Below, piece by piece: positions 27,063 to 38,095 of a stretch of 64,000 bases of DNA. The notes under the pieces are model-generated. The model was given only the letters and a program-made list of their open reading frames with translations, searched no databases and was not told the DNA's origin. The stretch comes from Leptospira paudalimensis (GTDB taxonomy: Bacteria > Spirochaetota > Leptospiria > Leptospirales > Leptospiraceae), in assembly GCF_026151345.1 (NCBI RefSeq), contig NZ_JAMQPR010000002.1, positions 124,001 through 188,000 of the forward strand, written 5' to 3'. A program made the translations under genes and the position numbers. Numbering within the stretch: position 1 is the stretch's first letter; every line of letters starts with the position of its first letter.

Positions 27063-28250
27063 GTGGAAACAACATTTTTACAAAACTCAATTCTCATCCA
27101 AGGGGCAAATGTACATCCTTACGTACTATTATTGGGAGCGATTGTTTGGGGGATTCTCTCTCTACTCGGGATCCTTTTTTGGAAACACCCCATGATCGGT
27201 AAAAAAGGGATTCTCTTTTCCCTTCTCACGTTTACCCCACTCAGTTTGGTTTGTGTGAAATCGTATCAGGAAACCAATTCGTTTTCCTACCATGTACAAG
27301 TGGACGGAGAATCGAAACAGGTTCGGTTTGGAGATACTCAAGGAATGAATGATTTGGAAATTCCTTTTTCCGATTGGGTTTCATACCAAATCCATTCTGA
27401 TGCAGAATCCAAAAAAGATGGTTGGAAATACACGGATACTATTTATCTCAAACATAGGTTAGGTTTACTGATTCCGGTTTCGACCATTACAGTTAGAAAA
27501 TACACGGACAAATCAAAAGAGTTTAGCCGTTACCTAGATTTAAACCGGGAACTAAAAAAATTCTTCCGATTTATACCACTCCCCATTGAAGATGAGTTAG
27601 GTGACTCATTTTCTGGGCTACCCATCCCCTTAGATCCACCAAAGGCATTGGATTCGAATACATCACCTAACTTAGAATTTCTCCGTCCAAATTCGCTTTT
27701 CCCAATCCAATGGGAACATTCCATTTCGAATGCGAATTGGTTTTTTTCGTTTTGTTTACTTGCCGTTGGACATTTGGGACTTCTCATTTTACTTGCCAAT
27801 CTTACGAACAAAGAGATGAGCAATATAAAAATGGGAGTTGTGATCCTTCTTGTGGGGTATTTATCCTTCGGAATCCAGTTTTACTTTTGGATTGGAAAAA
27901 AAATGGGAATGTCTTATCAAATTGAACGTTTGTCGGATGGTTATGCGTTATATGGAATCACAAAGAAGGGAAAAGAGAAATTACAAGAATGGAAACAAAC
28001 CGAAGATTTGATGGTTCACCTAGAACTGCCCTCAAAATACATATGGGTCCAATCCCGAAAAAGTTACGAATCCACACGGTCGCTAGCAAAATCCCTTCTC
28101 GACCCGAATTCAGAACTAACTTCCACATTGAACCATACGAAGGATCTGTTCACCTCTTCACAAGCACAGCGCTGGGATTTAAGCGATCTTCCTATGGAAG
28201 TTGCAGTTCGCTTCTTTCTTGTACTATGCCAAAGATTAGACTCAATATAA
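27063..28250 (+). CDS. Membrane protein of unknown function
   Basis: 395 residues from a GTG start. Two helices near the N-terminus (about 19-41 and 47-65) are followed by a soluble domain of about 150 residues, two more helices (about 220-240 and 250-273) and a soluble C-terminus. I recognise no family. The start is uncertain because no strong ribosome site precedes the GTG, but the frame is open and free of stops. It is divergent from the TPM-domain gene with about 46 bases between starts. The 175 bases before gltB follow it. Confidence 0.6.
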   Translation: METTFLQNSILIQGANVHPYVLLLGAIVWGILSLLGILFWKHPMIGKKGILFSLLTFTPLSLVCVKSYQETNSFSYHVQVDGESKQVRFGDTQGMNDLEIPFSDWVSYQIHSDAESKKDGWKYTDTIYLKHRLGLLIPVSTITVRKYTDKSKEFSRYLDLNRELKKFFRFIPLPIEDELGDSFSGLPIPLDPPKALDSNTSPNLEFLRPNSLFPIQWEHSISNANWFFSFCLLAVGHLGLLILLANLTNKEMSNIKMGVVILLVGYLSFGIQFYFWIGKKMGMSYQIERLSDGYALYGITKKGKEKLQEWKQTEDLMVHLELPSKYIWVQSRKSYESTRSLAKSLLDPNSELTSTLNHTKDLFTSSQAQRWDLSDLPMEVAVRFFLVLCQRLDSI

Positions 28251-28425
28251 TATTGCTATTTATATAATCCGATTTAATATATAGTACACTAAACGATCAA
28301 ACAATAAGCATTTTTATGCCTTTGCTTTTGCCTAAAAATAAATCATTTTGCTGAAAACAAATTAATTGGACAGTACACCCAAATTCTAAAACAAGGTACA
28401 GTAATTGCTTTAGTGTAGGGTACGT

Positions 28426-31400
28426 ATGTCAAAATCCAACCAACCACCCATTCTTCCACCACTCGGCCCACAGGCCCAAGGTATGTATGATCCTGCCATG
28501 GACAAAGACTCCTGTGGTGTTGGTTTTATCGCAAACTATAAGGGCAAACGTTCCCGTGACATCGTAGACAAAGGGATCCGCCTTATGTGTAACCTCGAAC
28601 ACCGAGGAGCCGAAGGTGCTGATCCAAAAACGGGAGACGGTGCAGGGATTATGATCAACCTGCCAGATGCTTTTTTCCGCAAAAACCTACCCTTCACCCT
28701 TCCCAAAGAAGGTGATTACGCCGTTGGATTTTTATTCTTACCTCAAAATGCAGAAGTGAGAGCGGCCGTTGAAAACGTAATCGAAAAAATCATCATCGAC
28801 GAAGGGGAAGAGTTCCTTGGTTTCCGCGATGTCCCAGTAAACAAAGAGTATGCGGGGGTTGTGGCTTCCAAAACCATCCCAGTCTTCAAACAAGTGTTCA
28901 TCGGGAAAAAATCCAAAAAAATCAAAACATCAGATGATTTTGAAAGAAAACTATTCCTTATCAGACGACTCATTGACAGACGAATTCGTGCAGAACTCAA
29001 ACTTGATCGTTCCCAATACTACGTACCTAGTTTTTCTTCCAGAACCATCGTTTATAAAGGGATGTTACTTGGAGACCAAGTCAAAAAATTCTACGAAGAC
29101 CTAAAATCACCTGACCTCACTTCGGCCTTCTGTTTGACACACACAAGGTTTTCCACAAACACCTTCCCTACTTGGGATTTAGCTCACCCTTACCGACAAA
29201 TTGCTCATAATGGTGAGATCAATACGTTACGTGGGAATATGAACTGGATGGCAGCTCGCCAAATGGTCATGCAATCTCCGTTATACGGTGATGAACTCAA
29301 AAGAATGCTTCCTATCGTAATGGAAGGCCAATCAGATACTGCAACTTTTGATACTGTTCTTGAACTACTTGTGATGGGAGGAAGGTCATTACCACACTCA
29401 GTGATGATGATGATCCCTGAAGCTTGGTCAAAAAACAAAGCGATGGACGCCGACAGACGTGCGTTCTACGAATACCACGCTACGTTTATGGAACCATGGG
29501 ATGGTCCTGCTGCCATTGCGTTCACTGATGGAAGGATCATTGGAGCCACGCTTGACCGAAATGGATTAAGACCTGCTCGTTATATCGTGACCAAAGATGA
29601 TGAAGTGATCATGTCTTCCGAAGCAGGTGTTCTCAATTTACCACCAGAAGAAGTCCTTGTCCAAGACAGACTTCGTCCAGGAAGGATGCTCCTCATCGAT
29701 ATGGAAAAAGGACAAATCCTTGACGATGAAGAAATCAAAAAACAAATCTCTACTCAAAAACCATACCGCAAATGGGTAGAAGACAATATGATTCGATTAG
29801 GTTCTTTACCAGAACCTGAGAACGTAAAACAACCACAACACGAAACCATTTTAGAAAGACAAAGAGCATTTGGTTACACACACGAAGATGTGTTTACTCT
29901 CATCAAACCGATGGGTGTTTCGGGAGAAGAACCAGTTGGTTCCATGGGAGTGGATTCCTCTCTTGCTGTCCTCAGTGAAAAACCACAACCCCTCTATCGT
30001 TATTTCAAACAAAACTTTGCTCAGGTGACAAACCCTCCAATTGATCCAATCCGTGAAGAATTGGTGATGGAACTCACAACATATATTGGTCCAGAAGGGA
30101 ACCTTCTTTCAGAAGAACCAGAACATGCCCATAGGCTTGAGTTGGAACACCCGATCCTTACGAACGAAGATTTTGAAAAGATCAAACAAATCAGTGAAGG
30201 GCATTTTAAAGCGAAAACCTTTGATATCCTTTTTGATCCTTCTAAAAAACATGATATGCGTAACTCACTCGATAGAGTATGCGCGGATGCAGCAAAAGCG
30301 ATCAGGGAACAAGGGGTAAACCTCATCATACTTACTGACCATGCAGTGGGAGAAAAAAAGGCAGCCATTCCTTCCTTACTTGCAGTTGCTGGACTCCACC
30401 ACTACCTCATCCGAGAAGGCCTTCGCACAAAAGCAGGGATCGTTTTGGAATCTGGGGAACCAAGAGAAGTTGCCCACTTCGCATTGTTATGCGGGTATGG
30501 TGCAAATGCCATCAACCCATACCTAGCATTCGAAACCATTGCTGATTTGTCTCTCCAAGGACTTTTACCAGAAGTTCCAAACTACAAAGATGCAAAGAAA
30601 AAATACATCAAATCCATTGGAAAAGGACTCTTTAAAGTATTCTCTAAAATGGGAATCTCCACATTACAATCGTACTGCGGAGCTCAAATTTTTGAAGCTG
30701 TAGGACTTGATTCCGAACTCGTGAACACGTATTTTGCGGGAACACAATCAAGAATTGAAGGGCTTTCTCTTGAGATGTTGGAAGAAGAAACTGTCAGAAG
30801 GCACAAAGCTGCATATGACCCAACTTTTTTCCCTAACAACTTAGAACCAGGTGGAGTTCATTATTACCGTAAAAATGGAGATAGCCATCTTTACACTCCC
30901 ATCACAGTTCATAAATTACAGAAAGCAACACAAGAAAACGATTACAAAACATTCAAAGAGTTTTCTGCTCTCATCGACAACCAAAACGAAAGAGCGATCA
31001 CACTGAGAAGTTTGTTCCAATTGGACTTTGATGGATCAAAGGCAATTCCAATCGAAGAAGTGGAATCGGTAAAATCCATTCTCAAACGTTTCCAAACGGG
31101 AGCGATGAGTCATGGTTCCATTTCTTGGGAAGCACATACAACTCTTGCCATCGCCATGAACCGCATTGGTGCAAAATCCAATACAGGAGAAGGTGGAGAA
31201 GACCCAGTTCGTTTCAAAACCCTTCCGAATGGAGATAGCATGCGTTCGGCGATCAAACAGGTGGCATCTGCGAGATTTGGTGTGACCATGGAATACCTCA
31301 CGAACGCAGATGACATCCAAATCAAGATGGCACAGGGCGCAAAACCAGGAGAAGGTGGACAGTTACCTGGACACAAGGTAGACAAATACATTGGATGGTT

Positions 31401-33003
31401 ACGTTACTCCACTCCAGGGGTAACACTCATCTCCCCTCCTCCTCACCATGATATTTATTCGATCGAAGATTTAAAACAGCTCATCTTCGATTTAAAAAAC
31501 TCAAACCCAAGAGCTCGTATCTCCGTAAAACTGGTTTCGGAATCAGGTGTTGGAACTGTAGCGGCAGGGGTTGCAAAAGCCCATGCGGATCATATCCTCA
31601 TTGCAGGTCACGAAGGAGGAACAGGAGCAAGTCCAATTTCTTCCATCCACCATGCAGGAACTCCTTGGGAACTGGGACTTTCGGAAACCCACCAAACACT
31701 TGTTGCAAACGGATTACGTGATCGTGTGTATCTAGCAGTGGACGGAAAACTCCTCACTGGAAAAGACGTGGTTGTGGGAGCTCTCCTCGGTGCAGAAGAG
31801 TTTGGTTTCTCCACTTCTGCACTTGTTTCGGTTGGATGTATCATGATGCGTAAATGCCATCTCAATACATGCCCCGTTGGTGTTGCGACCCAAGATGAAT
31901 TTTTAAGAAGTAAGTTCACAGGAAAACCTGAGTATGTTGTGAACTTTATGACCTTTGTTGCAGAAGAAGTTCGTGAGATCATGGCAAAACTTGGTTTCAG
32001 AACTTTCGAAGAAATGATTGGCCAAGTGGAAAAAATCAAATTCAAACGACCTCACCACCATTGGAAGGCTCGTGGACTTGACTTTAGCAAAGTGCTCCAT
32101 AGACCAAACCCTGTATTCCCAACAGGTCTCTATCGTGCAAAAGAACAAAATCACCATTTGGATGAACAGATTGATAACGAACTCATTCGTAAATCCCTTG
32201 CAGCGATTGACCACAAACAACCTGTAAAAATCCAAACATCGATTGTGAACTTAAACCGTTCTGTGGGAACTATGCTCAGCCATGAAGTCACTAAAAAATA
32301 CGGTGTGGATGGACTAGCAGAAGATACAATCGACATTGAGTTTACGGGAACCGCAGGACAGTCGTTTGGTGCCTTTGTTACAAAAGGTATGACACTTCGC
32401 CTGGTGGGTGAAGGAAACGACTATGTTGGGAAAGGACTTTGTGGTGGAAAACTTATCTTCCAAACTCCTAAAAATGCTCCTTACAAAGCAGAAGAAAACA
32501 TCGTTATCGGTAACACATGTTTCATCGGTGCAACTAGTGGGCATGCTTATGTAAACGGTATGGCCGGTGAACGTTTCTGTGTGAGAAACTCTGGAGCCCA
32601 TGTCATCGTGGAAGGAACTGGTGACCATGGTTGTGAATACATGACTGGGGGACGAGTGATCATCTTAGGTGAGATTGGTCGTAACTTTGCTGCGGGTATG
32701 TCAGGTGGAATTGCTTACCTCTGGGATCCAAAGAAAAACAAAGAAGCTCTCATCAACAAGGAAATGGTCGACTTAGATCCGTTAACTGAAGCGTCTGAAA
32801 TTGCAGAAGTCAAAAAAATGGTGGAAGACCATAAAAAATACACTGGGTCCAAACGTGCAGAAGAAGTTCTAAACAATTGGAATGAAGTCGTAAAACAAAT
32901 GATCAAAGTAATTCCGAGAGATTATAAAAAAGCCTTAGAAAAAATGGCTTCTGAAAATGGATCGGAAAAACAAAAAACAGAGGGGGTAACAACTCGTGGG
33001 TAA
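28426..33003 (+). CDS. gltB: Glutamate synthase large subunit
   Basis: 1525 residues. It makes glutamate from glutamine and 2-oxoglutarate. The N-terminal class-II glutamine amidotransferase domain begins at Cys30 (DSCGVGF), which becomes the N-terminal nucleophile after removal of a 29-residue propeptide. The central and FMN-binding domains follow, then the 3Fe-4S Cys cluster (CHLNTCP near residue 1145) and the C-terminal Gly-rich beta-helix (GxxGG repeats near 1370-1460). Length is normal for the bacterial enzyme. Its last 8 bases overlap gltD. The 175 bases upstream are AT-rich with a TATAAT at 28263 but no clear -35 match or operator. Confidence 0.96.
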   Translation: MSKSNQPPILPPLGPQAQGMYDPAMDKDSCGVGFIANYKGKRSRDIVDKGIRLMCNLEHRGAEGADPKTGDGAGIMINLPDAFFRKNLPFTLPKEGDYAVGFLFLPQNAEVRAAVENVIEKIIIDEGEEFLGFRDVPVNKEYAGVVASKTIPVFKQVFIGKKSKKIKTSDDFERKLFLIRRLIDRRIRAELKLDRSQYYVPSFSSRTIVYKGMLLGDQVKKFYEDLKSPDLTSAFCLTHTRFSTNTFPTWDLAHPYRQIAHNGEINTLRGNMNWMAARQMVMQSPLYGDELKRMLPIVMEGQSDTATFDTVLELLVMGGRSLPHSVMMMIPEAWSKNKAMDADRRAFYEYHATFMEPWDGPAAIAFTDGRIIGATLDRNGLRPARYIVTKDDEVIMSSEAGVLNLPPEEVLVQDRLRPGRMLLIDMEKGQILDDEEIKKQISTQKPYRKWVEDNMIRLGSLPEPENVKQPQHETILERQRAFGYTHEDVFTLIKPMGVSGEEPVGSMGVDSSLAVLSEKPQPLYRYFKQNFAQVTNPPIDPIREELVMELTTYIGPEGNLLSEEPEHAHRLELEHPILTNEDFEKIKQISEGHFKAKTFDILFDPSKKHDMRNSLDRVCADAAKAIREQGVNLIILTDHAVGEKKAAIPSLLAVAGLHHYLIREGLRTKAGIVLESGEPREVAHFALLCGYGANAINPYLAFETIADLSLQGLLPEVPNYKDAKKKYIKSIGKGLFKVFSKMGISTLQSYCGAQIFEAVGLDSELVNTYFAGTQSRIEGLSLEMLEEETVRRHKAAYDPTFFPNNLEPGGVHYYRKNGDSHLYTPITVHKLQKATQENDYKTFKEFSALIDNQNERAITLRSLFQLDFDGSKAIPIEEVESVKSILKRFQTGAMSHGSISWEAHTTLAIAMNRIGAKSNTGEGGEDPVRFKTLPNGDSMRSAIKQVASARFGVTMEYLTNADDIQIKMAQGAKPGEGGQLPGHKVDKYIGWLRYSTPGVTLISPPPHHDIYSIEDLKQLIFDLKNSNPRARISVKLVSESGVGTVAAGVAKAHADHILIAGHEGGTGASPISSIHHAGTPWELGLSETHQTLVANGLRDRVYLAVDGKLLTGKDVVVGALLGAEEFGFSTSALVSVGCIMMRKCHLNTCPVGVATQDEFLRSKFTGKPEYVVNFMTFVAEEVREIMAKLGFRTFEEMIGQVEKIKFKRPHHHWKARGLDFSKVLHRPNPVFPTGLYRAKEQNHHLDEQIDNELIRKSLAAIDHKQPVKIQTSIVNLNRSVGTMLSHEVTKKYGVDGLAEDTIDIEFTGTAGQSFGAFVTKGMTLRLVGEGNDYVGKGLCGGKLIFQTPKNAPYKAEENIVIGNTCFIGATSGHAYVNGMAGERFCVRNSGAHVIVEGTGDHGCEYMTGGRVIILGEIGRNFAAGMSGGIAYLWDPKKNKEALINKEMVDLDPLTEASEIAEVKKMVEDHKKYTGSKRAEEVLNNWNEVVKQMIKVIPRDYKKALEKMASENGSEKQKTEGVTTRG

Positions 33004-34438
33004 ACCAACAGGATTTTTAGAATTTAAAAAAGAATACCTTCAAAAGATTGATCCGAAGGAAAGAGTTAAAAACTATAAAGAGTTTGAAAAACCTTTTCCT
33101 GAGGTTGTTGCCAAAGACCAAGGAGCTCGTTGTATGGACTGCGGGATTCCATTTTGCCATGGCGACACGGGTTGCCCTGTGGATAACCTCATCCCTGAAT
33201 TTAATGACTTTGTGTACCGAGGTCGCTGGAAAGAAGCTTGGGAAAATCTTTCGAAAACGAATAACTTTCCTGAGTTTACGGGAAGGTTATGCCCTGCTCC
33301 ATGTGAGTCAGCTTGTACCCTTGGGATCATTGAGCCACCAGTATCCATCAAGTCCATTGAACGAACCATCATTGACCGTGCTTGGGAAGAAGGATGGGTC
33401 ATCCCACAATCTCCTGTTTCTAAATCGGGAAAAAAAGTAGCAGTTGTTGGATCGGGACCAGCTGGTCTTGCCGCAGGACAACAGTTAGCTCGTGCAGGTC
33501 ATACAGTGACAATCTTTGAAAAAAACGATCGCATTGGTGGCCTACTCCGTTACGGAATTCCAGATTTTAAAATGGAAAAAAGACACATCGACCGCCGAAT
33601 GAAACAAATGGAAGCGGAAGGTGTTACTTTCAAAACCAATGTGAATGTTGGGGTTGATATTACCGCAAAACAATTATTAGCTGAATTTGATGCGGTTGTC
33701 CTTGCTTGTGGATCTGAAGTGCCGAGAGACCTGCCTGTAGAAGGTAGAAATCACAAAGGAATCCATTTTGCAATGGAGTTTTTGACAAAAAACAACAAAC
33801 ACGTCGCTGGTGATGCGATTGAAATCATCAATGCAAAAGACAAACATGTGATTGTGATTGGTGGTGGTGACACAGGTTCTGACTGTGTAGGAACATCCAA
33901 CAGGCATGGTGCAAAGTCCGTCACTCAAATTGAATTATTCCCTGAACCTCCAAAAGATAGAGACAAATCCACTCCTTGGCCTTTGTATCCAAAGATGTAC
34001 CGAACATCCACATCTCACGAAGAAGGTGTGAATCGTAAATGGGCAGTTTCGACAATGGGATTCAAAGCCAATGAAAAAGGTGAAGTCACTGCAATTTACG
34101 GATCGGAAGTCAAAGAAGAAAACGGAAAGTTCATCCCAGTTCCTGGAACCGAATTCGAATGGCCTGCCGACCTAGTCTTTTTAGCGATGGGATTTGTGAA
34201 CCCTGTGAAAGAAGGTTTACTTGCTGATTTACAAAAAGAAGGATTAGAACTTGATAATAGAGGGAATGTCAAAGCAGAATTTGGCACAAAAGCCGGATCC
34301 TTTGCAACCTCAATTCCAAAAGTGTATGCTTGCGGAGACGTAAGACGAGGACAATCCCTGATTGTATGGGCAATTTCGGAAGGAAGAAAGTGTGCAGACC
34401 AAGTGCACCATTTTTTGACTTCAGAAGTAGAAGCTTAA
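32996..34438 (+). CDS. gltD: Glutamate synthase small subunit
   Basis: 480 residues, the FAD/NAD(P)H-dependent electron-input subunit. N-terminal Cys clusters (CMDCGIPFC, then CPAPCESAC) hold two 4Fe-4S centres. [18 protein letters not shown] near residue 150 binds FAD, and [13 protein letters not shown] near residue 285 binds the nicotinamide nucleotide. The GTG start at 32996 overlaps the end of gltB by 8 bases, with AGGGGG a short distance upstream, so translation is coupled. This completes the heterodimer. Confidence 0.96.
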   Translation: MGKPTGFLEFKKEYLQKIDPKERVKNYKEFEKPFPEVVAKDQGARCMDCGIPFCHGDTGCPVDNLIPEFNDFVYRGRWKEAWENLSKTNNFPEFTGRLCPAPCESACTLGIIEPPVSIKSIERTIIDRAWEEGWVIPQSPVSKSGKKVAVVGSGPAGLAAGQQLARAGHTVTIFEKNDRIGGLLRYGIPDFKMEKRHIDRRMKQMEAEGVTFKTNVNVGVDITAKQLLAEFDAVVLACGSEVPRDLPVEGRNHKGIHFAMEFLTKNNKHVAGDAIEIINAKDKHVIVIGGGDTGSDCVGTSNRHGAKSVTQIELFPEPPKDRDKSTPWPLYPKMYRTSTSHEEGVNRKWAVSTMGFKANEKGEVTAIYGSEVKEENGKFIPVPGTEFEWPADLVFLAMGFVNPVKEGLLADLQKEGLELDNRGNVKAEFGTKAGSFATSIPKVYACGDVRRGQSLIVWAISEGRKCADQVHHFLTSEVEA

Positions 34439-34652
34439 ATTTTCAACAATCTCGCTTAAGGTCCACATTTGGAGCAAACTTTCTCGTAACAGGGATAATT
34501 TGTTTCCAATTGTGGATTCTGATTCATCTTCTCTTTTGCAAAAAAATTCTTGCCTAACTTCCAAATCGATAAAATCATAGGAGAGATTAATTGGAACGTA
34601 GCAAGTAACACTATAAAAATTGTTAAGTAATATTCCAACATTCGAGATTCCC

Positions 34653-35621
34653 TTGAAACTAATTGTAAAACAAATTGTAAAAATCGCAACACTTTTGGTA
34701 CTCCTATCTACCAACGTCTCTGCAGAAAGCATCCTACTCAAAAAAGGAGGAACTATCAAAGGGAAAGTTGTAGAACAAGACCAATACAAGCTTAAAATCA
34801 GAAAAGAAGATGGAACCACTGTTGTTCTCAATAAAACTGAAATTTTAAAGGTCGTTTATAAAGACCAACTAACAGCTGCAGAGGAAGATAAACTCAGAAA
34901 AGCAGAAGAAGATAAAGAACGTATCAAACGAGAAAAAGAAGAAGCGGCAAGACTCAAAAAAGAGCAGGAAGAAGCAGCTCGTTTGGAAAAAGAAAACGCT
35001 AAAAACAATGCAGCTTTAGAAGCAGAAGCAAAACGTAAACAAGAAGAAGACGCAAGGCTTGCGGAGGCAGAAAGGAAAAATCTGACCCGAGCAGGAGCAA
35101 CGTGGCGATCTGCTGTTCTCCCAGGATGGGGTCAGTGGAAACAAGGAAGAAAAGTGCAAGCGATTGTTTACCCTTCCATCATTGCCATTGGACTCTTTTT
35201 TACATATGACAAACACCGCATGTATCTAAATGCAAAAAGAGATTATAATAATTTAGATAATCCTTATACAACAAATGGACTCATCCGTGCTGCTTTCACA
35301 CCACAAACGGCTGCTGTTTCTCCTGGAGAAGCTGTGGTTGCAAGCCAACTTGGGCCTTTTAAGGGGCAAAGGGAATCTGTAGAAAGGCACTACCAAGAAA
35401 TGCAGTACATTGGGATTGCCACCTTACTTGCGTATGCTTGGAACATCTTTGATGCATATTACTTCCACCCTACAGGTTCTGGACTCAGTATGGAAGATAC
35501 CAGGAAAGAAAAGTTCTTCCTCCATTCAACTGTAGACAGAGTTGGATACCACCCAACAGCAATCGCTGGTGACAGAGGTATTGAACATCGTACTCAATTA
35601 GGTTACGAAGTCACCTTCTAA
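34653..35621 (+). CDS. Exported coiled-coil protein with C-terminal membrane segments
   Basis: About 322 residues from a TTG at 34653 (the frame opens at 34620). A signal peptide (IATLLVLLSTNVSA) leads to a beta-rich unit (ILLKKGGTIKGKVVEQDQY) that resembles a small SH3/Sm-like barrel. A long charged coiled coil follows (about residues 75-145, rich in Glu, Lys, Ala and Arg), then LPGWGQWKQGRK, a motif typical of DUF5683-type membrane proteins, and two membrane helices. It lies alone between gltD and the cbb3 locus. Function unknown. Confidence 0.7.
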   Translation: MKLIVKQIVKIATLLVLLSTNVSAESILLKKGGTIKGKVVEQDQYKLKIRKEDGTTVVLNKTEILKVVYKDQLTAAEEDKLRKAEEDKERIKREKEEAARLKKEQEEAARLEKENAKNNAALEAEAKRKQEEDARLAEAERKNLTRAGATWRSAVLPGWGQWKQGRKVQAIVYPSIIAIGLFFTYDKHRMYLNAKRDYNNLDNPYTTNGLIRAAFTPQTAAVSPGEAVVASQLGPFKGQRESVERHYQEMQYIGIATLLAYAWNIFDAYYFHPTGSGLSMEDTRKEKFFLHSTVDRVGYHPTAIAGDRGIEHRTQLGYEVTF

Positions 35622-35685
35622 CCAGAATTATATTGATATCCCCACTCCTTAAATTTTAGATCAATTCTAAATCTCAAGTCCATCC

Positions 35686-35699
35686 TTGACAAAAATCAA
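35686..35699. promoter_or_regulatory. FNR/CRP-type palindrome upstream of ccoN
   Basis: TTGAC-AAAA-ATCAA matches the FNR consensus TTGAT-N4-ATCAA at nine of ten positions and lies 112-125 bases before the ccoN start. With its flanks it reads CTTGA-N6-TCAAG, a perfect inverted repeat. The same bases include TTGACA, which could be a sigma-70 -35 box with ATAGTC 17 bases downstream, so the element may be promoter, operator or both. Confidence 0.5.
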
Positions 35700-35810
35700 G
35701 GGTGGAACATAGTCCATCTTTCCAGTTTTTCTTTCTTTTCTTCGTCTTCTTTGTATAAAGGATTAAGTTCTCTAAAGAAATAGAACTGATAAAGATTAAG
35801 GAGAGAAACA

Positions 35811-37241
35811 TTGGCTACGGAAAAAACTCAATATGACGATTTTATCGTAAAAGGGTTTATCATTTCAGCGTTAGTCTGGGGCGTTGCATCAATGACATTT
35901 GGTGTCATAATTGCCTTCCAACTTGTGTATCCACAGCTGAATTTGGAATTACCTTGGACGAGCTTCGGAAGGTTACGACCACTACATACCAATGCTGCCA
36001 TTTTTGGTTTTGCATTGAGCGTAATCTTCGCCACTGCTTATCATACAGTACAAAGACTTTGTCGCACAAGAATGTGGAACGACACTCTTTCCAAACTGCA
36101 TTTGGCATTATACAATCTATCAATTGTTTTAGCTGCGATCACATTACCACTCGGTTACAGCCAATCAAAAGAATATGCTGAATTAGAATGGCCTATCGAC
36201 TTACTCATAGTTGTATGGTATGTAATCTTTTTTGCAAACTACCTCATGACGGTACTCAAACGAAAAGAAGAACAAATGTATGTTGCCATTTGGTTTTACA
36301 TTGCTTCCTTCGTAACAGTTCCCCTACTTTTCATTGTGAATAACATCGTAATCCCTGCTGGATTCTTAAAATCGTATTCGGTTTATGCAGGAGTATTTGA
36401 TGCCAATATCCAATGGTGGTATGGTCACAATGCGGTGGCATTTGTTCTTACTACTCCATTTTTGGGACTTATGTACTACTACCTCCCAAAACACATCAAA
36501 CAACCAATTTACTCACATAGACTCTCCATCATTCACTTCTGGTCCCTCATCTTTATCTACATTTGGGCAGGTCCTCACCACTTATTGTATTCACCAATCC
36601 CTGAGTGGTTACAAACAACTGGTATGGTATTTTCCATCATGTTATGGATGCCATCTTGGGGTGGTATGTTAAATGGATTTTTAACCCTCACGCAAGCCAA
36701 AGACAAAATCAAAGTGGATGCAACCCTCAAAATGATGTTAGCTGCCGTTACATTTTACGGTATGTCAACCTTTGAAGGTCCTCTTCTTTCGATCCGTGCG
36801 GTTTCTGCATTAGGTCACAACACAGACTGGATCATTGGTCACGTTCACTCTGGAACTTTAGGATGGGTTGGATTTATGTCTGCCGCTGCTTTGTATTACT
36901 TAGTTCCTAGACTTTGGAATGCAAACCTCTATAGTGAAAAATTGGCGAATGCACATTTTTGGCTCGGAACTCTTGGGATCCTACTCTACATCATTTCCAT
37001 GTGGGTATCTGGTATTACAGAAGGATCTATGTGGAGAGCTGTTGGTGAAAACGGTGAACTCGTTTACAAAGATTGGGTCGAGATCGTTGAGTTCTTAAAA
37101 CCATTCCGTTTGTTCCGTGCGATTGGAGGAACACTCTACCTAACAGGGATTATCCTTATGGTGTATAACTTTATCAAAACCATTCAAAACAAAGACAGTG
37201 GTTTTGTGGAACAAGACTTACGTATAGGAGTGAAATCATAA
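35811..37241 (+). CDS. ccoN: cbb3-type cytochrome c oxidase subunit I
   Basis: 476 residues and about 12 membrane helices. This is the catalytic haem-copper subunit of the high-affinity cbb3 oxidase that reduces oxygen to water at low oxygen tension. Expected His ligands occur in the helices, for example RPLHTNAAIFGF, WYGHNAVAF, GPHHLLYS and GHVHSGTLGW. It starts with TTG at 35811, preceded by AAGGAGAG, a strong ribosome site. It is the first gene of a locus running to 43762, and its stop overlaps the first base of ccoO. Confidence 0.95.
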   Translation: MATEKTQYDDFIVKGFIISALVWGVASMTFGVIIAFQLVYPQLNLELPWTSFGRLRPLHTNAAIFGFALSVIFATAYHTVQRLCRTRMWNDTLSKLHLALYNLSIVLAAITLPLGYSQSKEYAELEWPIDLLIVVWYVIFFANYLMTVLKRKEEQMYVAIWFYIASFVTVPLLFIVNNIVIPAGFLKSYSVYAGVFDANIQWWYGHNAVAFVLTTPFLGLMYYYLPKHIKQPIYSHRLSIIHFWSLIFIYIWAGPHHLLYSPIPEWLQTTGMVFSIMLWMPSWGGMLNGFLTLTQAKDKIKVDATLKMMLAAVTFYGMSTFEGPLLSIRAVSALGHNTDWIIGHVHSGTLGWVGFMSAAALYYLVPRLWNANLYSEKLANAHFWLGTLGILLYIISMWVSGITEGSMWRAVGENGELVYKDWVEIVEFLKPFRLFRAIGGTLYLTGIILMVYNFIKTIQNKDSGFVEQDLRIGVKS

Positions 37242-37936
37242 TGTTTGGTTTTAACAAATTCTTAGATTGGTTTTCAGAAATTGCTGACCGTTGGGATACA
37301 AAAGGTGTCAAGTTTACTATTTATACAACCATTGCGGTTGTGATTGGTGGACTTTTTGAGCTCATCCCGCCGTTTTTCCTAACCAAAACGGTCACTCCAA
37401 TATCCACTGTAAAACCATATTCAGCATTGGAGTTGGCAGGTCGTGATACCTACCAAAGAGAAGGTTGTATTGGTTGTCATACACAAATGGTTCGTCCTTT
37501 TAAATGGGAAGTGGATCGTTTTGACCCAACTAAATCTTACGGAAGAAATGGTTATTCCAAGGGTGGGGAGTTTGTTTACGACCATCCATTCCTTTGGGGT
37601 TCAAAACGTACGGGACCTGACTTAGCACACGAGTCACAAATGTTACGATCAAATGAGTGGCATAAAAACCACCTCATCAACCCTAGAACCGTAGGTGGTG
37701 TACCAAACTCCATTATGCCAGCCTATCCATGGTTATTCGAAGAGTCACACAAAGTAGATGTCGAACAAGTGGTTGCGAACATGAAAGCACTACGATCCAT
37801 CGGTGTACCTTACACAGAAGAAGATTTGGCAAATGCTCCATCACTTCTCAAAGATAAAACTGAGGGAGATGCACTTGTTGCTTATTTGCAAAAACTGGGA
37901 CGTGACTCTGCGGAGTTACAAAAAGGGATGAAGTAA
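37241..37936 (+). CDS. ccoO: cbb3 oxidase monohaem cytochrome c subunit
   Basis: 231 residues. One N-terminal membrane helix (about residues 25-47) anchors a periplasmic cytochrome c domain. The haem attachment site is CIGCH at residues 76-80, in the family context GCIGCHTQMVRPF. PNSIMPAYPWLF near residue 158 includes the axial Met. It passes electrons from CcoP or soluble cytochrome c to CcoN. The start overlaps the ccoN stop by one base, and ccoQ follows four bases after its stop. Confidence 0.95.
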   Translation: MFGFNKFLDWFSEIADRWDTKGVKFTIYTTIAVVIGGLFELIPPFFLTKTVTPISTVKPYSALELAGRDTYQREGCIGCHTQMVRPFKWEVDRFDPTKSYGRNGYSKGGEFVYDHPFLWGSKRTGPDLAHESQMLRSNEWHKNHLINPRTVGGVPNSIMPAYPWLFEESHKVDVEQVVANMKALRSIGVPYTEEDLANAPSLLKDKTEGDALVAYLQKLGRDSAELQKGMK

Positions 37937-37940
37937 AGTC

Positions 37941-38090
37941 ATGAATGACGCCGACCTTCTCTTAATTTACAAAAGTTTGCGATTGCCGATCCTTGTGATC
38001 GCAATTGCATACATCACCTACTACGTTTATAAAAAACGCAGTAAAGAAGAAATGGAAAAACCCAAGTATCGAATGCTTGAGGAGGATTAA
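37941..38090 (+). CDS. ccoQ: cbb3 oxidase small subunit CcoQ/FixQ
   Basis: A 49-residue protein. It has a short N-terminus, one membrane helix (LPILVIAIAYITYYVY) and a charged tail ending KPKYRMLEED. Position between ccoO and ccoP, size and topology identify it as CcoQ, which stabilises the assembled oxidase. GAGGAGGA at its end also serves as the ribosome site for ccoP, which starts 5 bases later. The tail motif PKYRM recurs in CcoS. Confidence 0.85.
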   Translation: MNDADLLLIYKSLRLPILVIAIAYITYYVYKKRSKEEMEKPKYRMLEED

Positions 38091-38095
38091 TACGA

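Noticed and set aside
28251..28425. Possible riboswitch or operator before gltB
   Set aside because: AT-rich with a TATAAT but no structured element or clear inverted repeat was found.
31608..32045. 145-codon minus-strand frame inside gltB
   Set aside because: Opposite the FMN/iron-sulfur region of glutamate synthase, with no independent support.
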